Origin: Cranoglanis bouderius
Lineage: Eukaryota > Chordata > Actinopteri > Siluriformes > Cranoglanididae
Direction of reading: 5' to 3'
DNA: 64,000 nt
NCBI GenBank assembly: GCA_023630585.1
Contig: CM042551.1
Span: 6,588,501-6,652,500, forward strand
Positions within the stretch are counted from its first letter, which is position 1. Each line of letters begins with the position of its first letter. The notes under the pieces are model-generated. The model was given only the letters and a program-made list of their open reading frames with translations. It searched no databases and had not been told where the DNA came from. The position numbers and the translations under genes are program-made. This document shows positions 1 through 17,804 of the stretch, in pieces.

Positions 1-359
1 TAAAAAAAATGCTACACTAAATTATATAATCATTTTATTTTATTTTATTTTGATGAACAGCACTAAGCTGTAATCCACAGTTGGCAGGTGGGCAGGTGTT
101 GATCTCCTAAATGTTACTATTCCGCCTAAAAAAATATTATTAGTAGTATTATTAATATTTAGTTACAAGACTATTTTACCAGCTAGGCCCGCTTAGAAGG
201 TTTTAGCCTCCTTCGTCACTCCTCTCTTCCGAGTTATATGAAACAAGTGAAATTCAGGGCTTCATGCATTCCTTGGAGTTGTACAGAAAGAAAAAAGAAA
301 AACCGAGGCACCTGAATCAAACTTATTTTTACCAGATGTGCTTCGTATTTTTCTTTTAA

Positions 360-690
360 AGTCACGTGAAGCAGCGAGCAGATGTTTTAGCTGCAGCTGG
401 GGGTCCGCCTTCGCGAGCGCACAGCCGCAGAACAGCAGCTCTGACACAAAGCGCTTTGACTTTTGCCTTAATCAAGAAAGAAAAGAAGTTTAGACATTAT
501 TTTTAACGGGGAGTTTGGAGATGTTTTGTTGCTGTTGTTATCGAAGCTAGGAAGAAGACGAGCACTCTCCTCCTTCCTTCCCCCTCCTGCTCTGTTCTTC
601 TGCTCAGGGATTTCTCTTTCTGATAGACGGCAGGATTTGCTTTTCCTTTCCCGAGGAGAAGAGAAGCAGAGACAATGGTAAATACTTGTG
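360..690 (+). other. Promoter-like or 5' UTR-like segment of unknown gene
   Basis: GC-richer than its surroundings, with CpGs (GGTCCGCCTTCGCGAGCGCA), a GTCACGTGA box at 360, a pyrimidine-rich stretch and GCAGAGACAATG followed at once by gtaaat. ATG next to a donor-like GTAAAT could mark a non-coding first exon ending at a start codon. No following exon could be recognised, so this is a weak call. Confidence 0.2.
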
Positions 691-725
691 TAGCTCTTTT
701 CCCCTCACAGACTAGCATTTAAAAC

Positions 726-886
<161 letters not shown>

Positions 887-1258
887 AAAAATACAGATGT
901 TTTCCAGAAACAGATGTGGTTCTTATAAGAGTAGGCCCGCGATTCAGTTCTGAAATGTTAAGATGTAACAAATTTAAATTAATAATCTGTCATAAATAAT
1001 GACCTAAATTAGCCACGCCTTTATTTGTCAGAAGTTGTAGCACATTGACTGAAATGTTTTGCAAAGATTTAATCTGAAAATGGAATACAATTCAATGAAT
1101 AAATAAATAAACAAAACACAAGTAAGAAGAATGACATTGGCATGGCTGTGTTTTTCTTTCCTGCATGAAGAATGCAGGACATCAGATCAGCTGAAATTCC
1201 TCCGACTTCAGTGGCTGTAAGCTACAGAAACCCACATGAGCAGTCCAGTTAAACGATT

Positions 1259-1262
<4 letters not shown>

Positions 1263-1347
<85 letters not shown>
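1263..1347. repeat. (GT)n microsatellite
   Basis: An uninterrupted GT run of about 85 bp. Confidence 0.98.
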
Positions 1348-1351
<4 letters not shown>

Positions 1352-1605
1352 TAAATGTAAAACCATCCGGTTTGACCCGAGGGGCAACAGTGATTCACCA
1401 AGAGAGAGGGAATCGATTCCCCATCTTCAGATGACCGTGTCCGTGTTATCTTAAACTTGAGGCAGTGTTCTGGGGGAAGAGGAAGGTCTCCGGCACTAAC
1501 ATTAACAACATTAACACTTCATACACTGTTTAGGGTATTAGGGCCAAATTCCTGCGCCTCGACCTTTCGATATTGTAAAGCAGGCATGGCAGAAGAAGGA
1601 GATAA

Positions 1606-1607
<2 letters not shown>

Positions 1608-1665
<58 letters not shown>
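1608..1665. repeat. (CA)n microsatellite
   Basis: An uninterrupted CA run of about 58 bp. Confidence 0.98.
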
Positions 1666-1668
<3 letters not shown>

Positions 1669-1744
1669 GACAGCACTTTTGAAGTTAACGGCGGTGACTT
1701 GCTTTATCAGGTTGATCTGGGCTACATGAGATGCTCTGCATTTA

Positions 1745-2310
1745 TATAATAAATAAATAAATGAGGAAAGAAGGAAGGAAGGAACTGATAAATAAACGAT
1801 TAAATGAAAAAAACAAACAAACAAATAAATAAATAAATAAAAGAAGGAAAAAAGGAAGGAAGGAATGAAGGACGGACGAAAAGAAGGAATTGATAAAACT
1901 GATAAATAGCCTAAACGACTACATGAATAAATAAAAATAAATGAAAGAAGGAAGGAAGGACGAAATGAATGAATTGATAAATAATTGAATAAACGAATAA
2001 ATAATAAATAAAGGAAGGACGGAATAAGTGAATTGATAAATAAACGATTAAATGAAAAAAACTAAATCAATCAATAGATTAAAAAAAATAAACGAAGGAA
2101 GGAAGGAAACAGGGAAGGAAGAAACTGATAAATAAACTACTAAATGAATAAATATATTATTTATCAGTTTCTTCCTTCCTTCTTTCCTTCCTTCCTTCGT
2201 TTACTATAGTGAATAAAGGAAGGACGGAAGGAAGGAACTGATAACTATATGAATACAATTATAAATTAATAGCTACACATAAATAAATAAACAAACAAAT
2301 AAATAAATAA
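1745..2310. repeat. Compound AAAT/AAGG low-complexity region
   Basis: Alternating AATAAATA and GGAAGGAAGG blocks form a higher-order pattern of roughly 80-150 bp (unit phrase GGAAGGA...TTGATAAATAAA). One segment near 2155-2200 is inverted (TTTATCAGTTTCTTCCTTCC), making a local palindrome with 2100-2150. Confidence 0.9.
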
Positions 2311-4078
2311 ATATACTTTGAGTCTGTCATTAAGTCCAATTTATTTATTTATCGTATTTAAAAGCATGTTTTGTTCAGTGCTGGACTGAGTTCATTTAAT
2401 AGTCTGTAAGATTACTGAGAGTCCATTAAATTAAATAAAACAATATAAACTCACAGTAAACACTGAGTCTGTCATCATGCATCACTGTGCACAAAACAAT
2501 GACGATTTGTCCTTAACGTTTTTATATTTGTCTGATCTGTGTGCTGTCTGTGATGTGTGCAGAGAGAGAGAAACAGGGTGATGCATGATGGCGCTGACAG
2601 ACAGGTGTCTCTCCTACCAGCCTGCTCCTACACTACACACTGAGTCACTCTGAGATCATATTCTCATTTAAACTGGCTTACGGCTACATATTAGCTACAG
2701 TCATGCATTTTCATAACATCATGCATTTCATATGAAAAGTTTTATCGTGCACGTCATTTTTCCGTGATACCGATCTAGCACGTGACCTGAAGTTCATCAG
2801 AAAGTGACGGTTCATTATTTCATGCTTTCAAATCAAATGTTGCTGTGAAATAGCGAACAAGTAACATAAGTTTTGTTATAAATGAATTAGACTGATCACA
2901 TTTCTCAGGGAAAGCTCGTAGCATGTCACTGTCAGGTGCGATTTTTTTTATTTATTTATTTTCTAAAAATGTCAAATAAATTCTGTTGAACGGATCAGCA
3001 ATAGACTGTGATTAAAAAATGTTTAGTATCTTAATAAACAAAAAAATTCTTCTTGAATTAAATAGGCTATGTTCAGCTGTTTTTTAATTATAAAATGACT
3101 GCTTTATTGCACTTTATTTAAGGCTTTTGTCATTTTTCAGTATCTTAATATTAAACCTGTTATAATCAGACTTTGTATAAACATCGGTTGTTTGATACTT
3201 TGCACATGCGCACACTGATATTTAATAAACTGAATATATAAAGTTTTTCTTTCTTAGTGAGCTGTGTGTGAAATCCTTCAGATAAATGAACAATTGGAAT
3301 TTGCATTCCTTTCATACATTTGATTCCTAAATATGCGTTTGGTTGAGTATTTATGGACAGAAACAAATACAGCATATTCCAGCTGATGTCTCGGGTGTCT
3401 TTGAACACAAAAGAAATCACAGTCATAAGTTTAAATTGATAGTTAATTTCTGCAGAAGTAGCCTGCATTGTTTTGAATGAAGTCAAGTCTGAGGGACTGG
3501 ACTATCAGAGTTTTATCAGAGTGATATTTCATTATTTCTGCTTTTATAATCTCTCCATCTCCAGTTAACAGGTGTTCAGGAAACTCCTGTATCCGGTCAT
3601 TATTGCTTTCTGCTAATCCTCATCGTGACAGATTATTAGATGTGAAACCTCAACTAAACCAACTAAGCACACATTAAGGACATTTTCTCACTCTAAAAAA
3701 ATATTGGGAAAATAACTGATTTATTATCCTGGACCGAATAGGTTATGTGTGTGTACTGCTATAGAAGAGGCTGTAGCCCAATTCACCCTTCTGAACATTT
3801 CCCTCCAGGTAAATTATTCGAGTCAATTTTATACATGTGTCTATTACGAATCTCAGTGGTTTCTGTAGCTCTATGACAGATTAAAAAGAAAGTTATACTG
3901 TTTCAAATACACTGAGAAAAATGTGACGTTCTACCCCAAACCCTGGGTGAGCTGTAACAACACTTGGGGTAAACTGTGACCTCTGAGGGAAATTAATGCT
4001 CATGAATTCAGTTAAATCCAAACTCTTTCATTTCAACCACACTGCTTTATAGTTATAGTTTTATGTTAGCTATGAAGT

Positions 4079-4083
<5 letters not shown>
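2311..4083. other. Gene-free stretch
   Basis: AT-rich unique-looking sequence. Isolated features are a short GCATGATGG/CATGCAT cluster at 2475-2725 and T/A runs. No exon or known repeat was recognised. Confidence 0.5.

Positions 4084-4168
<85 letters not shown>
4084..4168. repeat. (GA)n-(GT)n compound microsatellite
   Basis: A GA run to 4111 passes directly into a GT run of about 57 bp. Confidence 0.97.
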
Positions 4169-7107
<2,939 letters not shown>

Positions 7108-7345
7108 CTCCCTATGTCCATGTGGGTTTCCTCCAGGTTTTCCAGTTTCGTCCTACCGGCCGGTAACCTTCCAGTAGGTGGATTGGCTACTCTAAATTTT
7201 CCACAGGCGTGAATGTGTGTGTGCATGGTGTCCTACAAATTACTGGCATCCCATCCTACATTTATTCTGCCTCATGCCCGGTGTTCCTGGGATCCACAGA
7301 GATCCTGACCTGGAAAAAAACACTTACTGAAGATGATTAATGAAA
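7108..7345 (-). repeat. Dispersed fish repeat (TTCAGTAAGCGC family), reverse copy
   Basis: The inverse of the copy at 20576: CCATGTGGGTTTCCTCCAGG near the left, GGTGTTCCTGGGATCCACAG and CTTACTGAAGATGATTAATG near the right. Confidence 0.75.
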
Positions 7346-8096
7346 GAATAGGTTCTAAATAAACACCATTAGCTAATAACTAATTTCCTTTTGCTATTTT
7401 CAACTATATAAGAGTATGTTGTAGTCAAAGGAATAGTCATTCTTTCAATGCAGAAATTAATAAAGCACTATCAACCACATCTTCAACATCTATATCAAGT
7501 GAATTGTTTCTATATGTCACACCAGTTACTATGCACTTGCTTCATACGTCTTTTTTAAGACATTTTTGTCCAACATTTTGTCACCCCTTATTGTAGTTTT
7601 ATAATAAACATTATCATGATCTCATTTCCATTGTCCAATCAGGAACAGAGAATGCAAGTGATGCTTCTTCCAACATGTGTGTTTATCATGGTTGGTCAAA
7701 ATATCTCTGACCTTGCTGCCACACTTGTCCACCCAGTCAGATTGCCGTACACAAATGATTTCACCAGCAGGGAAAAAGTGCACCAGACAGTCCCCCAGCT
7801 TTATGATTGGCTGGATTGCAGTTTTCATGAAAATAAACAGGCAATCATAATGCTGTGCTTAGTATACACAATGGCACTGCACGCATTTGTGCGTGATCAA
7901 AGGCACAAATTGTGTTCCTTTTTGTTAATTTCTGTGCTATGTTTATTTGCATTCGCCGGTTCTCCTCTAAATAACGACTGAATCCCTGGAGGCATAAACA
8001 GAAAGTCAAGTGGAAAAGTTGTCTGAGCCAGGAGTACAAACTCCAGCCAGCCATGCAAAAGCACGTCTGTGTGGCGGCGTAGTTAACTCACTATTG

Positions 8097-8186
<90 letters not shown>

Positions 8187-8577
8187 CAAGAATGAAAGAA
8201 TGTGTGTGAGAGAGAGAAACAGACACAGAGGCACAGAAAGAGAATGAGAAAAAGAGAGACTGAATGAGAGACAGTGATAGAGAGAAAGAGACAGAAAGTG
8301 TGACAGAGACATAATGTGGTAGAGATAAGATGAGAGGATGAGGGAAAGGGAGAGAGAAAGAGGGGGAGAGAGAAAGAAAGAAAGAAAGAAAAAAGAAAGA
8401 AAGAGCTGAAGAGAAAGAGAGAGAAAATTAAAGAGAATTAGAGGACAAAAAAGAGACTGAATCAGAGAGAATGAGAGAGAGAATATGAGAGGACAAGAGA
8501 ATAAGAAAGAATAAGAGACTAAAAGAAAGGGAGAGAGAGAGAGAGAGAGGGAGAGAGAGAGACAGAGAGAGAGAGAT
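8097..8577. repeat. (GA)n and 480-bp purine tract
   Basis: A pure GA run (8103-8183) is followed by almost all-purine imperfect GAGA/AAAG sequence to 8577. The open frame on the other strand encodes only Ser/Leu/Phe and is not a gene. Confidence 0.95.
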
Positions 8578-9122
8578 GTGTTTTTTGGCTTTTGAACAGC
8601 TGTTGGACAGCGAGTTGCCACAGTAAGATGTATGATTGTGTTTCCTGTCTCTGCATCTCTTGGATGTGAGTGCAGGTTGGAGCAGTGACTTATGTCTCTG
8701 TGCCCCTAATTCATTTCTCTGAATGACTGGAATGCAGCAGAGGTCAGGAATAACCTTCGGAAAGTTGGAGAAATTTAATATTTTAATCAGCGATGGCCTT
8801 TAAATTATTCGGCAGTTGGATGTGTGGGATCTCAAGGTTGCTTATGTTGCATTACTTGACAAAAACACACGATTTCCAATGTTGTAAAACACTTGTCATA
8901 CTTTTAACCTCTGAGAATGAAGATGGTCCCCGATCTACAACATAAGTGCTAGAGTTAGTACAAACATCACTCTCACAAAGGTCTTCTCTGACCTTTAGTA
9001 TAGAAACTCATGGTTGATGATATATTATGCTCTGGTATCATATACACAGAATATAAAAATGGTTAGGCTCAGTGTACTGTGCGCTTAATATATCTAAAAC
9101 TGTCATTTATCTTCACAATATA

Positions 9123-9654
9123 AACTATCTGGTCAAAAGTTTGTCGACACCTGACCATCATACCTGTATGTGCTTTTTGAACATCCCATTCCAGATTTTG
9201 TCCCTGTTTGCTGTTATAATAACCTCCACTCTTCTGGGAAGACTCTGGGAAGACACTAGATTTTGGAGCTGTGGGGATTTCTGTTCATTCAGACAAAAGA
9301 GCATTAGTGAGGTCAGGTACTGATGTTGGGTGAGGAGGCCTGGGGTGCAGTCAGTGTTCCAGTTCATCCCAAAGGTGTTCAGTGGGGTTGAGGTCAGGGC
9401 TCTGCGCAGGTCACTCGAGTTCTTCCACTCCAAACTTGGCAAACCATGTCTTCATGGAGCTCACTTTATGCACAGGGGCACTGTCATGCTGGAACAGGTT
9501 TAGGCCTCTTAGTTCAAGTGAAGGGGAAATCTTAATGTTAACGTATACAAAGACATTCTAGACAATTCTGTGCTTCCAACTTTGTGGCTACAGTTTGGCG
9601 AAGACTCAAGTGGGTGTGATGGTCGGGTGTCCACATACTTTAGTTCATATAGCG
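9123..9654 (-). mobile_element. Internally deleted Tc1-related element, copy 1
   Basis: The ends are AACTATCTGGTCAAAAGTTT on the left and the decayed complement TACTTTAGTTCATATAGCG on the right. The minus strand holds the relic PAQSPDLNPTEHLWDELE, a Tc1/mariner catalytic block, then PTSVPDLTNALLSE. It is only about 530 bp, so the 5' half of the transposase is missing. It lies 61 bp from the larger Tc1 at 9716. Confidence 0.8.
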
Positions 9655-9811
9655 TATTTAATATCTAATAAATGATACTCAATTTATTCTTTATATTGTT
9701 ATTTCCAATTACATACAGTGGGGGAAAAAAGTATTTGATCCCCTGCTGATTTTGTACATTTGCCCACTGACAAAGAAATGGTCAGTCTATAATTTTAATG
9801 GTAGGTGTATT

Positions 9812-10741
9812 TTAACAGTGGGAGACAGAATACAAACAAAAAAATACAGAAAAACGCATTTCAAAAAAGTTATAAATTGATTTGCATTTTAATGAGGGAA
9901 ATAAGTATTTGACCCCATCCCAGTACTTGGTGGCAAAACCCTTGTTGGCAATCACAGAGGTCAGATGTTTCTTGTAGTTGGCCACCAGGTTTTCACACAT
10001 CTCAGGAGGGATTTTGTCCCACTCCTCTTTGCAGATCCTCTCCAAGTCATTAAGGTCATTTTCAATGCCCTGGCTGAGGGAAGGAGGTTCTCACCCAAGA
10101 TTTGACGGTACATGGCCCCGTCCATCGTCCCTTTGATGTGGTGCAGTTGTCCTGTCCCCTTAGCAGAAAAACACCCCCAAAGCATAATGTTCCCACCTCC
10201 ATGTTTGATGGTGGGGATGGTGTTCTTGGGGTCATAGGCAGCATTCCTCCTCCTCCAAACACGGAGAGTTGAGTTGATGCCAAAGAGCTCGATTTTGGTT
10301 TCATCTGACCACAACACTTTCACCCAGTTCTCCTCTGAATCATTCAGGCAAACTTCAGACGGGCCTGTACATGTGCTTTCTTGAGCAGGGGGACCTTGTG
10401 GGCGCTGCAGGATTTCAGTCCTTCATGGCGTAGTGTGTTACCAATTGTTTTCTTGGTGACTATGGTCCCAGCTGCCTTGAGATCATTAACAAGAACCTTC
10501 CATGTAGTTCTGGGCTGATTCCTCACTGTTCTCATGATCATTGAAACTCCACGAGGTGAGATCTTGCATGGAGCCCCAGACCGAGGGAGACTGACAGTTT
10601 CTCCCATTTGCGAATAATCGCACCAACTGTTGTCACCTTCTCAACAAGCTGCTTGGTGATGGTCTTGTAGCCCATTCCAGCCTTGTGTAGGTCTACAATC
10701 TTGTCCCTGACATCCTTGGACAGCTCTTTGGTCTTCGCCAT
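9812..10741 (-). pseudogene. Tc1 transposase remnant, internally deleted
   Basis: The reading starts [20 protein letters not shown] (paired-like helix-turn-helix) and continues in shifted frames: [19 protein letters not shown], then [13 protein letters not shown] with the first catalytic Asp, then [19 protein letters not shown]. After ENLLPSA the sequence jumps straight to [19 protein letters not shown]. The block with the second Asp (DNDPKHT) and the Glu (NPIENLW) is therefore deleted. Together with several frameshifts this rules out activity. Confidence 0.92.
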
Positions 10742-10782
10742 GGTGGAGAGTTTGGAATCTGATTGATTGATTGCTTCTGTGG

Positions 10783-10881
10783 ACAGGTGTCTTTTTACAG
10801 GTAACAAACTGAGATTAGGAGCACTCCCTTTAAGAGAGTACTCCTAATCTCAGCTCATTACCTGTGTAAAAGACACCTGGG
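10783..10881. repeat. Long palindrome inside the Tc1 element
   Basis: Between the transposase start and the right inverted repeat, CTGAGATTAGGAG at 10809 is mirrored by CTCCTAATCTCAG ending at 10852. The match continues outward through CAGGTAA/TTACCTG and CAGGTGTCTTTT/AAAAGACACCTG with gaps. It could fold into a hairpin of about 45-bp arms. Confidence 0.75.
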
Positions 10882-11109
10882 AGCCAGAAATCTTGTTGAC
10901 TGATAGGGGATCAAATACTTATTTCCCTCATTAAAATGCAAATCAATTTATAACTTTTTTGAAATGTGTTTTTCTGGATTTTTTTTGTTGTTATTCTGTC
11001 TCTCACTGTTAAAATACACCTACCATTAAAATTATAGACTGATCATTTCTTTGTCAGTGGGCAAACGTAGAAAATCAGCAGGGGATCAAATACTTTTTTC
11101 CCCCACTGT

Positions 11110-13142
11110 ATATAACTATATGCTGTAGTTAAAGATATACTCCACCATTTACAGAAAAATGAATGGGAAATTGTGTTTATTTGAAAGTCACTTATAATGG
11201 AAGATGTTGGAATGTTTATACGAAAAATTTATATTTTGTCAAAAGCTTTCATGAAAGGTATTTGTAAATTAAGATAATTTGACTTTCATGGTGGAAGGAT
11301 TTGTGCTTTGTGTGACCTACCACAAAGTAAACACAGAAGTGCCTCATTTTTACTCTCCTCATGTACTTTGATGAACTTCACCAAACAGTAATCAACCAGA
11401 AATACTAGTCTTGCTTCAGTATTGAAAATATGGATAAAACTCAACAACAACAGTTTTGGTAGGACTTTCTCATGTGTTTCAAGTCCTTTATTGTTAGACT
11501 GAAATGGTTTTAGTTCTGGATATGTATTATACAGCCATTTGTTTTAATCACTTATTAATGGAATTCAACAATGACCCTTAGACCTCTATTAGAAGTGAAT
11601 TTCAAGAAAACAAGTTTTCTGTTTTTTCTCAATACGAATGTGTTGAAATTCTTGTCCAGGATAATTGCTGAAATGTGACAGATGCGGTGGATAGGGATCA
11701 TGTTGTACAATGCTGAAATATTCCTTTGAAGGAATGGCTTGCAAATCAACAATTTAATCAATATGTGATGTTCAGTTGTTTTTGTTATTGTTTCATAAAC
11801 ATGTTGATCTGTTTTCACTTTGGCTAACAGTTTCCTACATTACCCATAATGCTTTTCAACTTCCAGCTGTTTGTGGCAACAGTGGGAATTTATCTGTACC
11901 TAAAGAGATGACGTCTTGTCAACGTTCGTCAGCGTATTGTCATTTGTAGATCGCTAACTAGCCGAGCTGATCCTTTGACCTAACTCAGAGCAGCTGTGTT
12001 GTACAGATGCAGTGCATTCTGGAGCTTTGAGTCCAGCATTTGCACCAATGTCTCCATTAGGTTCTCATTAGCGTGATATCTCTGAACATTGCTGAAAAAT
12101 GGTGATTGAAAAGAGAAGTTTTTGCTCTTTTGTTTTTGGAGTTAACAGTTAAATCTGCGTGTTAGGCATCATTGGAACTGCGCTAGTTAGCATAACAATG
12201 TCCCCCTGTGATGTCAGACTGGTAGACAACCAACAAATTAGCACCAAAATCACTAAACACATCACAAACATTTCAATATAAACATGTATGTAATGTGTTT
12301 CAAGGTGGAAGTTTCCTTTATGTACTTGTTGCTTGTCTTTTTTATTTTAGACTTATAGCTTGTTGCTTCTGCACTTTTGTGTGAACCCTAGCGATTTCCA
12401 AGAAAGCAATGTCCAGTGCAGTCTAGGCACTTTTCCAGAAGTCCAGCTCTTCCACTGCTCCTCTGCGATGTGTCACATTATCCAACATGACAAAAACTGC
12501 AGGCAACACCTCTGTTCAGCTCCACTGCAGGTTCTGTGAGGGGGGTTTGTTAATGCAGAGTGCTGCTTAATGCATCTTTGTCAGGACCTCCTGGAGGGGA
12601 TCTGTGGGGGGTAAATCCAGGCCTCCATGCCCCGGGGGGTAATTAGCCTTCAGTGACACCTCCAAACAATCTTTTAGGCCCTTACCTCCTGGGCAGACCT
12701 TGAGCCTTAATTAAGTTTCTTTAACTGGTGGCTCACTTGACAGTTATCCTGCACAGTACATACGTACCCATGTGCAGGACATTTATAAATACACATGTTG
12801 CTGAGACTCACCTCATGGCTCTCAGGCTCATGAGTATGGTTGACTGGGTGTGTGTATATGCTGAAAAGCTTTGTACAATCCATATGGGAATGTTGGCAGC
12901 TGTGTATGCACACAAAGGAAGTGTACATGTGTGACTCAGGGGAGAAAAACAAAAAGGAAGAAAAAAAGTGGAAACAAACTTTCTGGAATATTCTCTGATA
13001 TGGTGGATGTGCAGCAGGATAAATAATGCTTTATTACCAATGTAAACTCCACATCCCACTCATATTCTATTGGGAATAGCACGGAAACAGCACTCAGCTC
13101 TAATACAAGGAGAAATGCTAAATCAACTAAGTCATATTTTCC
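11110..13142. other. Gene-free stretch with a possible conserved element
   Basis: Nothing coding. About 11560-11830 shares a start with 14940-15120 and is probably a dispersed repeat. About 12540-12720 is non-repetitive and GC-rich, with GTAATTAG and TTAATTAAG homeodomain-type cores. Confidence 0.45.
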
Positions 13143-13166
13143 AAAAAAAAAAAAAAAGAAAGAAAA

Positions 13167-13252
<86 letters not shown>

Positions 13253-13268
13253 AAAGAAAAAGAAAAAG
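13143..13268. repeat. A-run and (AAAG)n microsatellite
   Basis: An A run merges into about 25 GAAA units. Confidence 0.97.
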
Positions 13269-14004
13269 TTAAGTTTACAGGCACAGTACACTGTCTTATT
13301 GCATACAGTCTCCAAAAAAGCATGATGCATTTGAACATTTTCCCATAGATGATTGCTTGTCTCAAAACAGAGCTTGACTTTTCGTGGGTGTACAAATTTT
13401 CTCTCTGATTAGTCGTAAAATTTAATATTTCCTGCTCACTTATGCAACTTTTGTTCACTGCATCCCCTCCTCACTCGTTTCAGAATTGAAGTGACGTCTG
13501 CACCAGTGATTTTTTGGCAAACTTGATCTCTCATTTTTCATTCTGTAAGCCAGTGGAGGACTGGAAACCACCATGGGCCATGAGCTGATCTTCCTGTGGC
13601 TTTGAACGTCCCTATCTTCAGTCCCAAGAAAAAATTCTCAAGATGATGGTTGATGGAGCACATTTTGTCTCGGTGTTCAAGGAATACTCCAGCAGTTTTC
13701 ATCCTAATCTACTGCATCTGTAGCATTTGAATGATTGCCACAAGGAATAGTTTCTACAGGGGCAGTTGCTGAATTGTTAAATAAATGCTTAAAAATTTAT
13801 TATTATATAGCCTAATTAAAATTCAAGAAACTGTTGCACTCCAACAATAAAGGTTTTAAGATGAAACAGACAGGAAACCAAAGTTATTCTTATTGATTTC
13901 TTTTCCATTTTCCAATACAATAAAAATACATTTCAGTTTCTTAGGGTTTTTCCCCCCAAAGGTTTTATTTATGTTGGTTATGTTGGATCCATACCATCAT
14001 CCCT

Positions 14005-14110
14005 GAATTTTCAATACTGGTTGATCAGAAGGTGTTCAACAGCAGCTCTGAACACAGTGCTATAGTATGATAGTAATAGCTCACTCACAGGGACTTTGAG
14101 AGTACTGAGG
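14005..14110 (+). repeat. High-copy repeat family, short fragment H
   Basis: Contains TTGATCAGAAGGTGTTCAAC and AGCAGCTCTGAAC, the start of the family. A separate piece with GGAAGGAGTCTCCATTGTCA lies at about 14680-14750, beyond the LINE fragment at 14340. Confidence 0.55.
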
Positions 14111-14339
14111 ATGGTACCACTTAAAAACCATAAAGGTGGCTTTGGACCTCAATTCATATGAACAGTTTTGCTATGATGGCTTTAGACTACAATTGCCACA
14201 AACAGTTTTGCACTCAAGTCTCCATCAGTGAACAGTGGATGAGTTCAACAAAACAGGCTTCATTTAAAAACTGTTATGAACTTCCTACACAATTGCACTA
14301 TTTGACCATGTAGTATAAATTTATAGAAGGAAATATTTA

Positions 14340-14595
14340 TAATCGCACTATCTGGTGTCACCCAGATGAGGATGGGTTCCCTTTTGAGTCCGGTTCCTCT
14401 CAAGTGTTCTTCCTCATGTCATCTCAGGGAGTTTTTCCTTGCCACCGTTACCTCTGGATTGCTCATTAGGGATAAATTCATACATTTAAAATCTATATCC
14501 TGAATTTATATATTTCTGTAAAGCTGCTTTGGGACAATGTCCATTGTTAAAAGTGCTATACAAATATAACTGAATTGAACTGAATTGAACTTGTA
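14340..14595 (+). repeat. LINE 3' UTR fragment with GAATT tail
   Basis: Contains GGGTTCCCTTTTGAGTCCGG, then GTTTTTCCTTGCCACCGTTA, then GCTTTGGGACAATGTCCATT, and ends in repeats of TGAATTGAAC. This is a common fish 3' end of L2/Rex-type LINEs. A relic of the same family occurs at 61865-61905. Confidence 0.65.
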
Positions 14596-15004
14596 TGGGA
14601 GACGCTTGACATAATCCCATAAATGTTCAATAATAAAGGAATTTTAACAATGTATTTCGGCAAAGAAAAACATAAGGAGTAAAGAGATGTTTATTTACCA
14701 TGTGTGGAAGGAGTCTCCATTGTCAGCACTTTGTAGCAAGTCAGTAAGTTTTAAGTCTTAAATGTAACCATAAACAGCTAGAAAGTACAATGTGTACAAT
14801 GTCCATTGATAAAACAATGAACAGCACGCCCCATCATGTTTTATTCCTAATTAAAGCTTAATTTTCTAATTCTGATGGAAGGATTCATTCAATTTGAATG
14901 TTCTACAGAAGTATGTCTTTCAGATAATCATTTACAGACAGAATTCAACAACTGCCCTTGGACGTCCATTATAAGTGAGGTTTAAATAAACATGCTTTCT
15001 GTTC

Positions 15005-15006
<2 letters not shown>

Positions 15007-15068
<62 letters not shown>
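15007..15068. repeat. (ATT)n microsatellite
   Basis: About 20 ATT units. It sits inside a sequence that resembles 11560-11700 (GAATTCAACAATGACCCTTA vs GAATTCAACAACTGCCCTTG), so it grew within a dispersed repeat. Confidence 0.95.
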
Positions 15069-17447
<2,379 letters not shown>

Positions 17448-17804
17448 GAGAAAAAGAGAGGAGAAACACACACTCACAATGAACATAAAGATACACTTAC
17501 ACATACACATGCAGAGTGTCTATATACTGTATATATGCATAGTGTGGATTTCTGTACATACCTATGCTGTCACCGGGTACCATTCGAGCCCTCAGGGAAA
17601 GCGCAGGTCACCATTCTGACTACAGCAAGACATGCAAGATGAGCTTTATTCATATATACGGTACATTATGTGCATTAGCTTGTTTGCTCAAACCGACAGG
17701 GTGCTTTATTGAGAGTATATGAATATAGTTTTGGGTCTGTTTGATATATCTGAAAGCTTGTGAAAGTTTCTTGAGACTTACAAACATTATATGGTTATAT
17801 ATTT

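Larger units (their letters stand above)
9716..11108 (-). mobile_element. Tc1-family transposon, full length ends, dead
   Basis: A 1393-bp element flanked by TA on both sides. The terminal inverted repeats are about 200 bp and begin CAGTGGGGGAAAAAAGTATT. The two arms differ at only a handful of places. They enclose one decayed minus-strand transposase. Long inverted repeats with TA target duplication and a DDE transposase are diagnostic of Tc1/mariner. Confidence 0.95.

Noticed and set aside
8091..8621. 176-codon open frame on the minus strand
   Set aside because: Only Ser, Leu and Phe from the opposite strand of a GA tract.
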